From Pseudomonas guariconensis (lineage in GTDB: Bacteria; Pseudomonadota; Gammaproteobacteria; Pseudomonadales; Pseudomonadaceae), in assembly GCF_900102675.1 (NCBI RefSeq), contig NZ_FMYX01000007.1:124001-188000 (forward strand): a stretch of DNA of 64,000 bases, written 5' to 3'. A model generated the notes under the pieces. That model worked only from the letters and a program-made list of their open reading frames with translations. It was not told where the DNA came from and did not search any database. This document shows positions 44,676 to 55,733 of the stretch, in pieces (the first letter of the stretch is position 1; each line of letters opens with the position of its first letter). The translations under genes and the position numbers were made by a program.

Positions 44676-45161
44676 ATGCTGATTGCCGCCAACAAGGCTG
44701 TCTCCATCGACTATACCCTGACCAACGACGCCGGGGAGGTCATCGACAGTTCCGCCGGCGGTGCTCCGCTGGTGTACCTGCACGGTGCCTCCAACATCAT
44801 TCCAGGCCTGGAAAAAGCCCTGGAAGGCAAGCAGGCCGGCGACGAACTGAACGTCAGCGTCGAGCCTGAAGAGGCCTACGGCGAGTACCTGGCCGAACTG
44901 GTCAGCACCCTCAACCGCAGCCTGTTCGAAGGCGTCGATCAACTGGAAGTGGGCATGCAGTTCCACGCTTCGGCACCGGACGGCCAGATGCAGATCGTCA
45001 CCATCCGCGACATCGACGGCGACGACATCACTGTCGACGGCAACCACCCGCTGGCCGGCCAGCGCCTGAACTTCAAGGTCAAGGTGGTCAATGTGCGTGA
45101 CGCCAGCGACGAAGAAATCGCTCACCGCCACATCCACGGTGAAGGTGGCCATCACCACTGA
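44676..45161 (+). CDS. slyD: FKBP-type peptidyl-prolyl isomerase (SlyD-like)
   Basis: 161 residues from ATG 44676. FKBP domain (DYTLTNDAGEVIDSS, ASNIIPGLEKALEGKQAGD) with the inserted IF chaperone flap and a short His-rich tail (HRHIHGEGGHHH) that could bind Ni2+. It catalyses prolyl cis-trans isomerisation and acts as a chaperone in the cytoplasm. The tail is much shorter than in E. coli SlyD, so the metal role may be reduced. It is divergent from DUF3565. Confidence 0.9.
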   Translation: MLIAANKAVSIDYTLTNDAGEVIDSSAGGAPLVYLHGASNIIPGLEKALEGKQAGDELNVSVEPEEAYGEYLAELVSTLNRSLFEGVDQLEVGMQFHASAPDGQMQIVTIRDIDGDDITVDGNHPLAGQRLNFKVKVVNVRDASDEEIAHRHIHGEGGHHH

Positions 45162-45308
45162 TTTTCTGCGCTAAGCTCAGAGAGTCGCCAGGCGCTCGGG
45201 CAAGCCGACTTGCCTTCCTTGGGGAAGGTGTGGACGGTTTGGCCGCGCGCCTTTTTAGTGGGCGCCTTTCGCCCCTGCGACAACCGGGAACCTGAGAGGG
45301 GAGTCATC

Positions 45309-45791
45309 ATGAGTGCATTTCACGACCTGACGTTGAAGGCGCTGAACGGCGAGGATCTGCCCCTTGCACCGTTCAAGGGCCAGGTGGTGTTGGTGGTCAA
45401 TGTCGCCTCCAAGTGTGGTTTGACACCGCAATACAAAGCCCTGGAGAACCTGTACCAGGATTACAAGGACAAAGGCTTCAACGTCCTCGGTTTGCCTTGC
45501 AACCAGTTCGCCGGGCAAGAGCCGGGCAGCGAGGAGGAAATCCAGGCGTTCTGCAGCCTCAACTACGGCGTGAGCTTCCCGTTGGGGGCCAAGCTCGAAG
45601 TCAACGGGCCGCAGCGTCATTCGCTGTACCGCCTGCTGGCGGGTGAGGGGGCTGAATTCCCCGGGGATATCACCTGGAACTTCGAAAAATTCCTGGTCGG
45701 CAAGGATGGCCGGGTCCTGGCTCGTTTCGCACCGCGTACCACACCGGATGACCCGACGGTGGTCCAGGCGATCGAGAAGGCGCTGGCCTGA
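45309..45791 (+). CDS. Glutathione peroxidase-family protein (thiol type)
   Basis: 160 residues from ATG 45309 (GAGGGGA upstream). Catalytic cysteine Cys36 in ASKCGLTPQY replaces selenocysteine. Conserved Gln (NQFAGQEPG) and Trp (WNFEKFLVG) of the catalytic tetrad are present. It is probably a thioredoxin- or glutathione-dependent peroxidase reducing H2O2 or lipid peroxides in the cytoplasm or periplasm. No signal peptide is seen. Single gene flanked by REP elements. Confidence 0.92.
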   Translation: MSAFHDLTLKALNGEDLPLAPFKGQVVLVVNVASKCGLTPQYKALENLYQDYKDKGFNVLGLPCNQFAGQEPGSEEEIQAFCSLNYGVSFPLGAKLEVNGPQRHSLYRLLAGEGAEFPGDITWNFEKFLVGKDGRVLARFAPRTTPDDPTVVQAIEKALA

Positions 45792-45855
45792 GTCCTATTT
45801 GATTCGGGGCTTCAGTCCTGCGAGTCGCCAAACAACGGCGGCCCTACTGCGCAGT

Positions 45856-45942
45856 CCATTCGCGGGTAAACCCGCTCCCCCAGGGGCTCTGCCAGCCTGA
45901 AGGCCGGCGCAGGCCTGTGAGAGCGGGTTTACTCGCGAATGG
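45856..45942. repeat. Inverted pair of REP elements
   Basis: CCATTCGCGGGTAAACCCGC begins the left copy (45856-45877). The right copy is its inverted counterpart at 45921-45942 with one variant base. The spacer contains AGGCCGGCGCAGGCCT. Placed between the peroxidase gene and the convergent glycosyltransferase gene. Confidence 0.85.
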
Positions 45943-45968
45943 ACCACCGTTTTGAGTCCGACGAGCGC

Positions 45969-47186
45969 TCAGCTGCGCGGTGTGGTCGAGCCTCGCTTGA
46001 TCGCCAGATCTGTCTTTACAGCCTGAGTGTTCATCATTCCTGCCTGGCGACAAGCACTAGCCAGGTACCCTTCGAACTGCTCGACGATCGCCGGCCAGCC
46101 CTGGCGACTGGCGTGCTGGCGGGCATTCAGACGTACCGTGCGCAAGGTTTCCTGCTCTTCCATCAGCCAGCAGGCCGCGTCGATGAACGCCGCCTGGTCG
46201 CCCGGCATTGCCAACGCGCCGCTGTGCCCGTGGCGGATGTGCTGGGCGGCCGCTGCTTCGTCATAGGCAACCACCGCCAAGCCCGAGGCGAGGGCCTCGA
46301 GAACAACGTTGCCGAAGGTTTCGGTCAGACTCGGAAACAGGAACAAGTCACCGCTGGCATAGTGCTCGGCCAATACCTCGCCCCGTTGGGCGCCACAGAA
46401 CACGGCATCGGGCAACTGCTGTTCGAGCGTTTCGCGCTGGGGGCCGTCGCCGACGATGACCAGGCGCATGCGGCGCTGTGGATAAGCCTTGCGCAAGGCC
46501 TCCATGCACGGTGCAAGCAGCCCTAGGTTCTTCTCTGCGGCCAGCCGCCCCACGTGCAGCACGGCAATGTCGTCCGCGCCCAGGCCCCAGCGCTCGCGCA
46601 GCGCCTGGCTGCGCCGGGCCGGATTGAACAGGCAGGCGTCGACGCCGCGGGCCATGAGCGCTAGGCGCTCGAAACCACGGCGCTCCAGCTCCAGGCGCTG
46701 GCTCGCGCTCGGCACCAGGGTGATGGCGGTGCGCCGGTGAAACCAGCGCAGGTAATGAGTGAGCAGGCGCGTCAGCAGGCCCAGGCCGTACTGCCGCGAA
46801 TATTGTTGGAAATTGGTATGAAAGCCGCTGACCACCGCAACCCCCAACTGCCGCGCCGCACGCAGTGCGCTGAGGCCCAGCGGCCCTTCGGTGGCGATGT
46901 AGAGCACGTCCGGGCGGTGCTTGCGCCAGCGGCGCAGCAGTGTGCGCTTGGTGATCTCGCCCCATTGCAGGCCTGGGTAACCCGGCAGTGGCCAGCCCCG
47001 GCAGAGCAGCAGATCATCCCCTTCACGCTGCGAGGTGTCGCTGGCCTGTCTTGGGCGCACCAGCTCGACCTGATGACCACGTTGGCGCAGCCCTTCGATG
47101 AGGCGTCCGAGGGTATTGGCCACGCCGTTGATCTCGGGTGGAAACGTCTCGCTGACAAGGGTGATACGTAGGGGCGGTCTATTCAT
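45969..47186 (-). CDS. Glycosyltransferase family 4 (GT-B) protein
   Basis: 405 residues from ATG 47186. The N-terminal Rossmann half starts LRITLVSETFPPEINGVANTLGRLI with a TEGPLG loop. The C-terminal nucleotide-sugar half has HVGRLAAEKNLGLL and the E-x7-E retaining motif region SLTETFGNVVLEALASGLAVVAYD. It transfers a sugar (mannose-type donor plausible) to a lipid or glycan acceptor at the membrane face. It is divergent from the BdlA-like receptor gene over a 179-base gap. Real acceptor unknown. Confidence 0.87.
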   Translation of the reverse strand: MNRPPLRITLVSETFPPEINGVANTLGRLIEGLRQRGHQVELVRPRQASDTSQREGDDLLLCRGWPLPGYPGLQWGEITKRTLLRRWRKHRPDVLYIATEGPLGLSALRAARQLGVAVVSGFHTNFQQYSRQYGLGLLTRLLTHYLRWFHRRTAITLVPSASQRLELERRGFERLALMARGVDACLFNPARRSQALRERWGLGADDIAVLHVGRLAAEKNLGLLAPCMEALRKAYPQRRMRLVIVGDGPQRETLEQQLPDAVFCGAQRGEVLAEHYASGDLFLFPSLTETFGNVVLEALASGLAVVAYDEAAAAQHIRHGHSGALAMPGDQAAFIDAACWLMEEQETLRTVRLNARQHASRQGWPAIVEQFEGYLASACRQAGMMNTQAVKTDLAIKRGSTTPRS

Positions 47187-47365
47187 GACAAAAAGTTTCC
47201 ACCCGCCGCGTTGCGGTTCTGTGACGTCATTGTGACGGCCGGGTGACGCCATTTTTTTGAAGGGAAAAATGCTTGGAAATTTCCCCTTTGGGGTGCTCAA
47301 GAATCCCCCAGGACCAGCCGATGCAGATGTATTCGACACTCGAGGTGCGCTCCGGGAGAGCGGTC

Positions 47366-48682
47366 ATGTTCAACAGCAAACTCAAGAAAGAAATCCAACA
47401 GCTGCGCGAGGACCTGATGTCCGTCGAGCAAGTCAAAAGCAGCCTGGACAGCGAGATGTTGGTGCTTCAGCTCGACCCCCACGGGCGCATCGAGTCGGTC
47501 AACAGCAACTTCGAAAAGGAGATGCTGTACAGCGCCGGGCAGTTGATTGGGCGCAACCTCGAAGAAATCGTGCCGCCTCATGTGAAGGAGCTGGACTTCT
47601 ATCACCGCATGAAAGGCGCCATCACCCGTGGCGAACACCTCAACGGCGCGTTCCGCCTGCTACGCGGCAACGGCGAGGAAGCCTGGCTGCGCTCGATCCT
47701 GCAGCCGGTCAAGAGCAGCGATGGGCGGATCAAGCATTTCAGCATGCATTCGAGCGACTTGACCCGCACCATCGAGGCCTCCCGCGAGCACGAGAGCCTG
47801 ATCAAGGCCTTGATGCGCTCCACCGCCCTGATCGAGTTCAACCTGCAAGGCGAAGTGCTCACCGCCAACGACCGCTTCCTCAACGCGATGGGTTACACCC
47901 TGGAGCAAGTGCGTGGCAAACCACACCGCATGTTCTGCGAACCGGAAGAGGCCAATTCGCCGGCTTACCAGGCGTTCTGGGACAAGCTGCGCCGGGGCGA
48001 ATTCGTTGCCGACCGTTTCAAGCGTGTCGATGCCCATGGCCGGACCGTGTGGCTGGAAGCTTCCTATAACCCGATAATCGATGCCCATGACGTGCTCTAC
48101 AAAGTGGTCAAATTCGCCACCGTGATCACCGACCAAGTCAACCAGGAAATCGCCGTCGCCCAGGCTGCGGACATCGCCTACAACACCTCGCTGGGTACCG
48201 ACGCCAGTGCCCGCAAGGCCACTGAGGTGGTCACCCAGACCGTCGATGTCATGCGCGGTCTGGAAAGCTCCATGCAGGATGCCGCCCAGGGCATCCAGGC
48301 GCTGGACACCCAGTCCCGGGTGATCGGCTCGATCATCAAGACCATCAGTGACATTGCCGGGCAGACCAACCTGCTCGCGCTCAACGCCGCCATCGAAGCG
48401 GCGCGCGCGGGGGAGCAGGGACGCGGGTTCGCCGTGGTCGCCGACGAAGTGCGCCAGCTCGCCTCGCGCACCAGCACCGCCACCGACGAGATCGCCAAGG
48501 TAGTGCAGCAGAACGAACAATTGGCTCAGGCGGCGGTGGACATCATCGACACCAGCAAGCGCCAGGCCGAGCAAGGCCTGACCCTGGCTGCCGAAACCGG
48601 CAGCGTGATCGTCGAAATCCAGGACGGGGCGAAGAAGGTGGTGGATGCGGTAGGGCAGTTTTCCAACCAGCTGAATCATTGA
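47366..48682 (+). CDS. Soluble PAS-PAS chemoreceptor-like protein (BdlA-type)
   Basis: 438 residues from ATG 47366 (CGGGAGAG upstream). No membrane segment. Two PAS domains (about 20-130 and 145-260; [49 protein letters not shown]) are followed by a methyl-accepting signalling domain with the hairpin [34 protein letters not shown]. The layout and sequence match P. aeruginosa BdlA, which controls biofilm dispersion together with c-di-GMP enzymes. A PAS-bound cofactor and proteolytic control are possible here by analogy only. Confidence 0.9.
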   Translation: MFNSKLKKEIQQLREDLMSVEQVKSSLDSEMLVLQLDPHGRIESVNSNFEKEMLYSAGQLIGRNLEEIVPPHVKELDFYHRMKGAITRGEHLNGAFRLLRGNGEEAWLRSILQPVKSSDGRIKHFSMHSSDLTRTIEASREHESLIKALMRSTALIEFNLQGEVLTANDRFLNAMGYTLEQVRGKPHRMFCEPEEANSPAYQAFWDKLRRGEFVADRFKRVDAHGRTVWLEASYNPIIDAHDVLYKVVKFATVITDQVNQEIAVAQAADIAYNTSLGTDASARKATEVVTQTVDVMRGLESSMQDAAQGIQALDTQSRVIGSIIKTISDIAGQTNLLALNAAIEAARAGEQGRGFAVVADEVRQLASRTSTATDEIAKVVQQNEQLAQAAVDIIDTSKRQAEQGLTLAAETGSVIVEIQDGAKKVVDAVGQFSNQLNH

Positions 48683-48683
48683 T

Positions 48684-48734
48684 GCCCCGCACCGTGGGGC
48701 GGGGTTAGCCGCGAAGGGGGCGCAGTACGCCCCC
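48684..48734. terminator. Hairpins between bdlA-like gene and cysZ
   Basis: GCCCC at 48684-48688 with GGGGC at 48696-48700, then GGGGGCG (48716-48722) with CGCCCCC (48728-48734), two stem-loops in the 60-base convergent gap. They probably end both transcripts. No T-tract. Confidence 0.6.
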
Positions 48735-48742
48735 TCGCGAGG

Positions 48743-49471
48743 TCAGCTGCGCTCGCGTACCCAGAACAAGGTCGCGCCCGCCACGGCGGCTGGCATCATC
48801 ACCACGTTCACCAGCGGGATCATCAGCGCCAGGTAGGTGATGCCGCCAAAGCCCAGTGACTGCCAGCGCTTTTCGCGCAGCCAAGCGAGCATGTCCTGCC
48901 AGCTCATCTTGTTGTTGTCCGCCGGGTAGTCGATGTACTGGATGGCCATCATCCAGACCCCGAAGATCAGCCACAACGGGGCGGCCACCACGTTGACCAC
49001 CGGGATCAAAGACAGGATGAACAGGCCGATGGCCCGTGGCAGAAAGTAGCCTAGCTTGCGCATTTCACGGCCGAAGGTGCGTGGCACCATGGCGATCAAC
49101 TCGCCCCAGCTGAATGCGGGGAAGTTATCCTGCCCGCGGACCACCACCTCGACCTTTTCGGCCAGAAACCCATTGAAGGGCGCGGCGATGACGTTGGCCA
49201 CCAGGGTGAAGGTGAAGAACACCATGAGGATCACCAAGGCGACGAACAGTGGCCACAGAATGTAGGTCAGAAAGCTCAGCCAGCTCGGCAGGGTGGGCAT
49301 CAGGGTATCGACCCACAGGCTGAACTGATGCCCTGCGAAGTAGATCAGCCCGCCGAACAGCAACAGGTTGACTGTCAGCGGCAGCAGCACGAACAGGCGC
49401 AGGCTGGGGCTCATGACCAGTTTCAGCCCTTCGCGCAGGTACTGTGGGCCAGAGAGGACAGGGGCTTGCAT
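48743..49471 (-). CDS. cysZ: CysZ-like sulfate transporter
   Basis: 242 residues from ATG 49471, matching CysZ length. EI24/CysZ-type membrane protein with several hydrophobic segments; conserved [19 protein letters not shown] and [24 protein letters not shown] sequences are seen. It takes up sulfate (or sulfite) across the inner membrane for cysteine synthesis. Divergent from trxB. No cys gene is adjacent. Confidence 0.88.
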   Translation of the reverse strand: MQAPVLSGPQYLREGLKLVMSPSLRLFVLLPLTVNLLLFGGLIYFAGHQFSLWVDTLMPTLPSWLSFLTYILWPLFVALVILMVFFTFTLVANVIAAPFNGFLAEKVEVVVRGQDNFPAFSWGELIAMVPRTFGREMRKLGYFLPRAIGLFILSLIPVVNVVAAPLWLIFGVWMMAIQYIDYPADNNKMSWQDMLAWLREKRWQSLGFGGITYLALMIPLVNVVMMPAAVAGATLFWVRERS

Positions 49472-50761
<1,290 letters not shown>

Positions 50762-50796
50762 GGATTCGCCAGCGTCCACCGGGGCTTTGGCCCCCT

Positions 50797-50830
50797 ACAA
50801 AAAAACCGGCCTGATGGCCGGTTTTTTTGT
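50797..50830 (+). terminator. Rho-independent terminator after trxB
   Basis: ACAAAAAAACCGGCC (50797-50811) pairs perfectly with GGCCGGTTTTTTTGT (50816-50830) around TGAT. A- and T-tracts on both sides make it bidirectional for the convergent nadC. Confidence 0.95.
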
Positions 50831-50844
50831 GTCTTGAAAGAGCC

Positions 50845-51708
<864 letters not shown>

Positions 51709-51838
51709 CTAGGTGCGGCGATTATAGGGCAGGGGGGCGGCGTGTACAGCGGCAACGGGACTGACCTTTGGTCGGGACGGCTGAGCATTGTGGCGAATGG
51801 AGTGTCAGTTGCTGGCGTGTGAAGAACGCTCTAGTAGC

Positions 51839-51860
51839 TATCGGAATTTTTACCGATAAT
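51839..51860 (+). promoter_or_regulatory. Palindrome with a GATAAT -10-like hexamer before DUF1631
   Basis: TATCGG (51839-51844) and CCGATA (51853-51858) flank AATTTTTA, and GATAAT overlaps the right arm at 51855-51860. The site is 70 bases upstream of the ATG, a likely promoter with an overlapping operator. The factor is unknown. Confidence 0.45.
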
Positions 51861-51929
51861 GCGCCCAGTATTTGGCGTCATGGTTTTGACTGGCATCGCG
51901 CCAACGAAAACACCCACAAGGAGTCCGGG

Positions 51930-54098
51930 ATGCAGAAAGAAGGCAAGGTGGTGCCTTTGGCGGTCGCCATCGATCGCGGGGCTCATGCGCCCTCGTGCCT
52001 CCCGGTGCCGCTTCTGCAAGTGCGCGACCAGGCTGCATTGCAGCTGCGCCAAGGGCTGCAGGCATTGTTCGACAATGCTGACGACACGCTCTTCGAAATG
52101 GCCGACAAGGCTCCTGATCGTTTCGAGCAGAACCTGTACTTCGAAGCCATGCGCGACCTGCGTCTGAAGCGAAAGAGCATCGAGCGCGGCTTTCTCGACA
52201 CTTTCTATGACCGCTTTGCCCAGGTAGGGCAGGTCGAAGCCTCGGCATTCACCCTCAGCGAGGACCCGCTCGGTTCGGCGCAGTTGGCACGCACCGCCGT
52301 CCTCGAAACCATGGTCGCCCGGGTGCTTTCGCGCGATGGTCTTGCTTTGGAACACCTGGCGTTGCGCCTGCAAGCCCTGCTCGGCAACGCTGCGGCGGCG
52401 CCGGACAACCCCCTGGGGCCGGACCGTTTGTGCGGTTATTTCCTGGAGGCCGCGCGCAGCCAAGGCGTTACCCGCAGGGTCAAGCTGGTCCTGCTCAAGC
52501 TGTTCGAACGCTACGTGTTGCGCGACCTCGATCAGTTGTACGATCAAGCCAACCAGTTGCTGGCCGACGCCGGTGTGCTGCCTGAACTCAAGCCGACACC
52601 GCGCCGTCGTGCCGACGATCGTCGCCAATCCGTCCAACGCCTGTCAGCCGAGCTGGCGCGCGACGAAGCGCCGGATCTCGATGGCGCAGGCCAGGCGTTC
52701 TTCGATTCCGTACAGGCACTGCTGGCCCCGATCCGAGGCCGAATCGCGCCGCGTGTGCAGCAGGTCGCCAGCGCCCAGCCGATCAGCACCGCCGACCTGC
52801 TGCGCCTGCTGTCGCATCTTCAGCACTATGTACCGGCCACCTGCGAGGCGGATGACTTCTCGCTTGGCCAGCAGTTGGAGCAGTTGCTGCTGCGGGTGAG
52901 CGTGCGCAGCGGCACGCGCCGCCGGATCGACACGGCTGACGAAGACACCCTCAATCTGGTCGGCCTGCTGTTCGACTTCATCCAGGCCGACAACAACTTG
53001 CCTGTATCCCTGCGCGGGTTGATCGCTCGCTTGCACATTCCACTGCTCAAGGTCGCCTTGCTCGATAAAGGCCTGTTCAGCCGTGCCAGTCATCCTGCCC
53101 GGCGTCTGCTCAACGAGATTGCCGCCGCCGCGATCGGCTGGGAAAGCGGCAGCGAGGGCGTGCGCGACAGCTTGCATCTGCGCGTGGAGCGGGTGATCCA
53201 ACGCCTGCTCAACGACTTCACTGACGATTCCCGCGTGTTCGCCGATCTGCTCGAGGATTTTCTCGCGTTCAACCAGGAAGAGCGGCGGCGCAACGAACTG
53301 CTCGAACAGCGCACCCGTGACGCCGAAGAGGGGCGCGCCCGGGCGCTGCAAGCCCGGCAACGGGTACAGCAGGCACTGAACTTGCGCCTACAAGGTCGGG
53401 TGCTGCCGCACGCGGTGGTACACATGCTGGTGCATGGTTGGAGCCAGGTCTTGCTGCTGGCCTGGCTCAGGGAGGGCGAAGTCTCCAGCGCCTGGCGCGA
53501 TGGCCTGGACACAGTCGATGCCCTGCTGGCCAGCATCGCCCCGCACCGAGATCCACAGGCGCGGGAGCGCTTGTTGCAACAGGTGCCGGTGCTGCTCAAG
53601 AACCTGCGCGACGGATTGGCCGGGGTGGTCACCGAAGCCGCCGCGACCCGGGAGTTCTTCCTGCGACTGGAGCAGTTGCACCTGCGCGCCTTTGCTGGCG
53701 GTGACGTTTCATCCACCGACGGCGCGCCTGACCTGGATGAGGTCTTGGTGGCCGAGCAGATCATTCTGGCGGTGGCCGATGAATCGGCCTGTGGTCCGTT
53801 GCTGCGTCTGGATGGACAAAGCCCTGAACTGGGACAGGTGCGGCGGCTGCGCATCGGTGCCTGGGTAGAAGTGATGGATGACGATGAGCCCCTGCGCTGC
53901 AAGTTGGTGGCGGTGATCGACAGCAGCGACCGCTATGTCTTCGCCAATCGTACCGGCATGAAGGTGCGGGAGTGGAGCTGCGCCGGACTGGTCCAGGCCC
54001 TGCGGCGTGGTGAGGTTCGTCTGCTCGACGACGGTCTTTTGTTCGAGCGCGCGCTGGACGCTGTGCTGGAACGATTGCGCAGCCAGCAGACGCGCTGA
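51930..54098 (+). CDS. DUF1631 protein with PilZ-like C-terminus
   Basis: 722 residues from ATG 51930 (AAGGAG upstream). Long helical, coiled-coil-rich body with several hydrophobic zippers; no transmembrane helix. DUF1631 covers most of it. The last 100 residues (LRIGAWVEVMDDDEPLRCKLVAVIDSSDRYVFANRTGMKV) resemble a PilZ-like beta barrel, but the typical RxxxR c-di-GMP motif is not evident to me. Function unknown. It could be a cytoplasmic scaffold in c-di-GMP or envelope control. Transcribed before ampDE. Confidence 0.85.
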   Translation: MQKEGKVVPLAVAIDRGAHAPSCLPVPLLQVRDQAALQLRQGLQALFDNADDTLFEMADKAPDRFEQNLYFEAMRDLRLKRKSIERGFLDTFYDRFAQVGQVEASAFTLSEDPLGSAQLARTAVLETMVARVLSRDGLALEHLALRLQALLGNAAAAPDNPLGPDRLCGYFLEAARSQGVTRRVKLVLLKLFERYVLRDLDQLYDQANQLLADAGVLPELKPTPRRRADDRRQSVQRLSAELARDEAPDLDGAGQAFFDSVQALLAPIRGRIAPRVQQVASAQPISTADLLRLLSHLQHYVPATCEADDFSLGQQLEQLLLRVSVRSGTRRRIDTADEDTLNLVGLLFDFIQADNNLPVSLRGLIARLHIPLLKVALLDKGLFSRASHPARRLLNEIAAAAIGWESGSEGVRDSLHLRVERVIQRLLNDFTDDSRVFADLLEDFLAFNQEERRRNELLEQRTRDAEEGRARALQARQRVQQALNLRLQGRVLPHAVVHMLVHGWSQVLLLAWLREGEVSSAWRDGLDTVDALLASIAPHRDPQARERLLQQVPVLLKNLRDGLAGVVTEAAATREFFLRLEQLHLRAFAGGDVSSTDGAPDLDEVLVAEQIILAVADESACGPLLRLDGQSPELGQVRRLRIGAWVEVMDDDEPLRCKLVAVIDSSDRYVFANRTGMKVREWSCAGLVQALRRGEVRLLDDGLLFERALDAVLERLRSQQTR

Positions 54099-54174
54099 AC
54101 AATCATTTACATGCAAGCCTGCCGGACGCGGGGCATACTGGCGGCTCCTCCCTGGCGATTTCAGGAACTGCTCC

Positions 54175-54741
54175 ATGCAATTGGACCGTGCGACTGGCTG
54201 GTTCTCCGGCGTCACCCACTGCCCCTCGCCGAATTTCAACGCGCGCCCTGAAGGCGAAGCCATCTCCCTGTTGGTTATCCACAACATCAGCCTGCCTCCG
54301 GCCTGTTTCGGCACCGGCAAGGTCCAGCAGTTCTTCCAGAACCGGCTCGATCCCGCCGAGCACCCCTACTTCGAAAGCATCTGCCATTTGACCGTCTCAG
54401 CGCACTTGTTCATCGAGCGGGACGGGGCGGTGACCCAGTTCGTCTCTTTGCTGGACCGTGCCTGGCATGCCGGTGTTTCGCGCTTCGGCGAGCGCGAGGG
54501 TTGCAACGATTTTTCCATTGGTATCGAGCTGGAGGGCACCGATGATTTGCCCTACACCGACGCCCAGTACCAGACCTTGAAACAACTGACCGAGCAGATT
54601 CGCGGCGCGTGGCCTGTGATCGACCTCGGACGTATCTGCGGTCACAGCGACATCGCCCCGGAGCGCAAGACCGACCCGGGCCCGGCTTTCGATTGGTGCC
54701 GCTACCGGGCGGCCCTGCAGTGCAGTGAGGACGACGCATGA
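54175..54741 (+). CDS. ampD: 1,6-anhydro-N-acetylmuramyl-L-alanine amidase
   Basis: 188 residues from ATG 54175. Cytosolic zinc amidase that cleaves recycled anhydromuropeptides and thereby controls the AmpC beta-lactamase inducer level. Zinc-site and catalytic residues are visible: His in LLVIHNIS, Glu in IGIELEG, His and Asp in CGHSDIAPERKTDPGPAFDW. It overlaps ampE by 4 bases. ampR and ampC are not in the window. Confidence 0.94.
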   Translation: MQLDRATGWFSGVTHCPSPNFNARPEGEAISLLVIHNISLPPACFGTGKVQQFFQNRLDPAEHPYFESICHLTVSAHLFIERDGAVTQFVSLLDRAWHAGVSRFGEREGCNDFSIGIELEGTDDLPYTDAQYQTLKQLTEQIRGAWPVIDLGRICGHSDIAPERKTDPGPAFDWCRYRAALQCSEDDA

Positions 54742-55568
54742 GCTTTCTAGTGTTGGTGTTGGTGCTCTGGTTCGAGAAGTTCTCGGCCCTGCGCCAGCGG
54801 TTGCAGCGTGACGGGTTCTTCATCGGCGAGCTGGTACGTCTGGAGCGCAGCGGCAAGGTGCATCCCTGGTGGACGCTGGCCATCCTGGTGCTGGCGCCCG
54901 TAGTGTTGCTGGTGCTGTTGCTGCACGTGCTGGAGCCTGTGGCTTACGGCCTGCTGGCCTTGCCAGTGCACCTGCTGGTGCTGATCTACAGCCTCGGGCG
55001 TGGCGACATCAAGGCATCCCTGGGGCCGTTTCGAGATGCCTGGCGCCGGGCCGATGACCAAGCCGCGCTGCATGTGGCCGAGCGGGATCTGGGCCTGGCC
55101 GCCGACGATGCCCCTAGCTTGTTGGTGCGGGTGCAGGGGCATTTGCTGTGGCAGGCCTACCAGAGCTTTTTCGCGGTGATCTTCTGGTACTTCCTGCTCG
55201 GCCCGGGCGCGGCCTTGGCCTATCGGCTGCTGGCGCTGAGTGTAGAGAACAGCCGCCAACCGGCACTCAAGGAGCGCGCCGAGCAGCTGCGCCATGCCCT
55301 GGACTGGTTGCCGGTGCGGGTGCTGGCCCTGAGCTTTGCCCTGGTAGGCAACTTTGTCGCCGTGGTGCGGGTGATGCTGCATGAACTGCTCAACTGGCAC
55401 ATCAGTGCGGGGCATCTGGTGGCGCGGGTCGGACGCGTGGCGGACAGCGCGCCTGAGGAAGAAGACACCCAGCGGGGGCTCGGTCGTCTGGACAGCCTCT
55501 GGGAGCTGCTGCTGCGTTGCGCGGTGCTGTGGTATGCCTGCTTTGCGCTGTGGACGGTATTGGTCTGA
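54738..55568 (+). CDS. ampE: AmpE-like inner-membrane protein
   Basis: 276 residues. A hydrophobic N-terminus (MSFLVLVLVLWFEKFSALRQRLQRDG) is followed by two to four further membrane helices (about 45-90, 140-165, 190-215, 255-275). Conserved GDIKASLGPFRDAWRR loop. AmpE is the membrane partner gene of AmpD in the usual operon. Its precise task is unclear. ATG 54738 overlaps the ampD stop (ATGA). Confidence 0.92.
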   Translation: MSFLVLVLVLWFEKFSALRQRLQRDGFFIGELVRLERSGKVHPWWTLAILVLAPVVLLVLLLHVLEPVAYGLLALPVHLLVLIYSLGRGDIKASLGPFRDAWRRADDQAALHVAERDLGLAADDAPSLLVRVQGHLLWQAYQSFFAVIFWYFLLGPGAALAYRLLALSVENSRQPALKERAEQLRHALDWLPVRVLALSFALVGNFVAVVRVMLHELLNWHISAGHLVARVGRVADSAPEEEDTQRGLGRLDSLWELLLRCAVLWYACFALWTVLV

Positions 55569-55733
55569 GTGCGTGCTTCGGCTTGTCGGCCTGGTATCGA
55601 GCGAGCCAGGCCTACGCAAGCAGTGCTTAACCTTAAATTACAAACCTTGGGTTCGATCTGCGTTATACAAGTCCCCTGGCCGTTAATGGCCTTGTGCTAC
55701 CTCGCAGAATAAAAAGAATCCAAGGAGATGCGC

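Noticed and set aside
40574..45942. Regular palindromes that could suggest a CRISPR array
   Set aside because: They are scattered, in inverted pairs between genes, with no regular spacers or cas genes. They fit REP elements.
51811..51827. Possible sigma-54 promoter (TGGCGTGTGAAGAACGC) before the DUF1631 gene
   Set aside because: The GG and GC elements are not at the required spacing.
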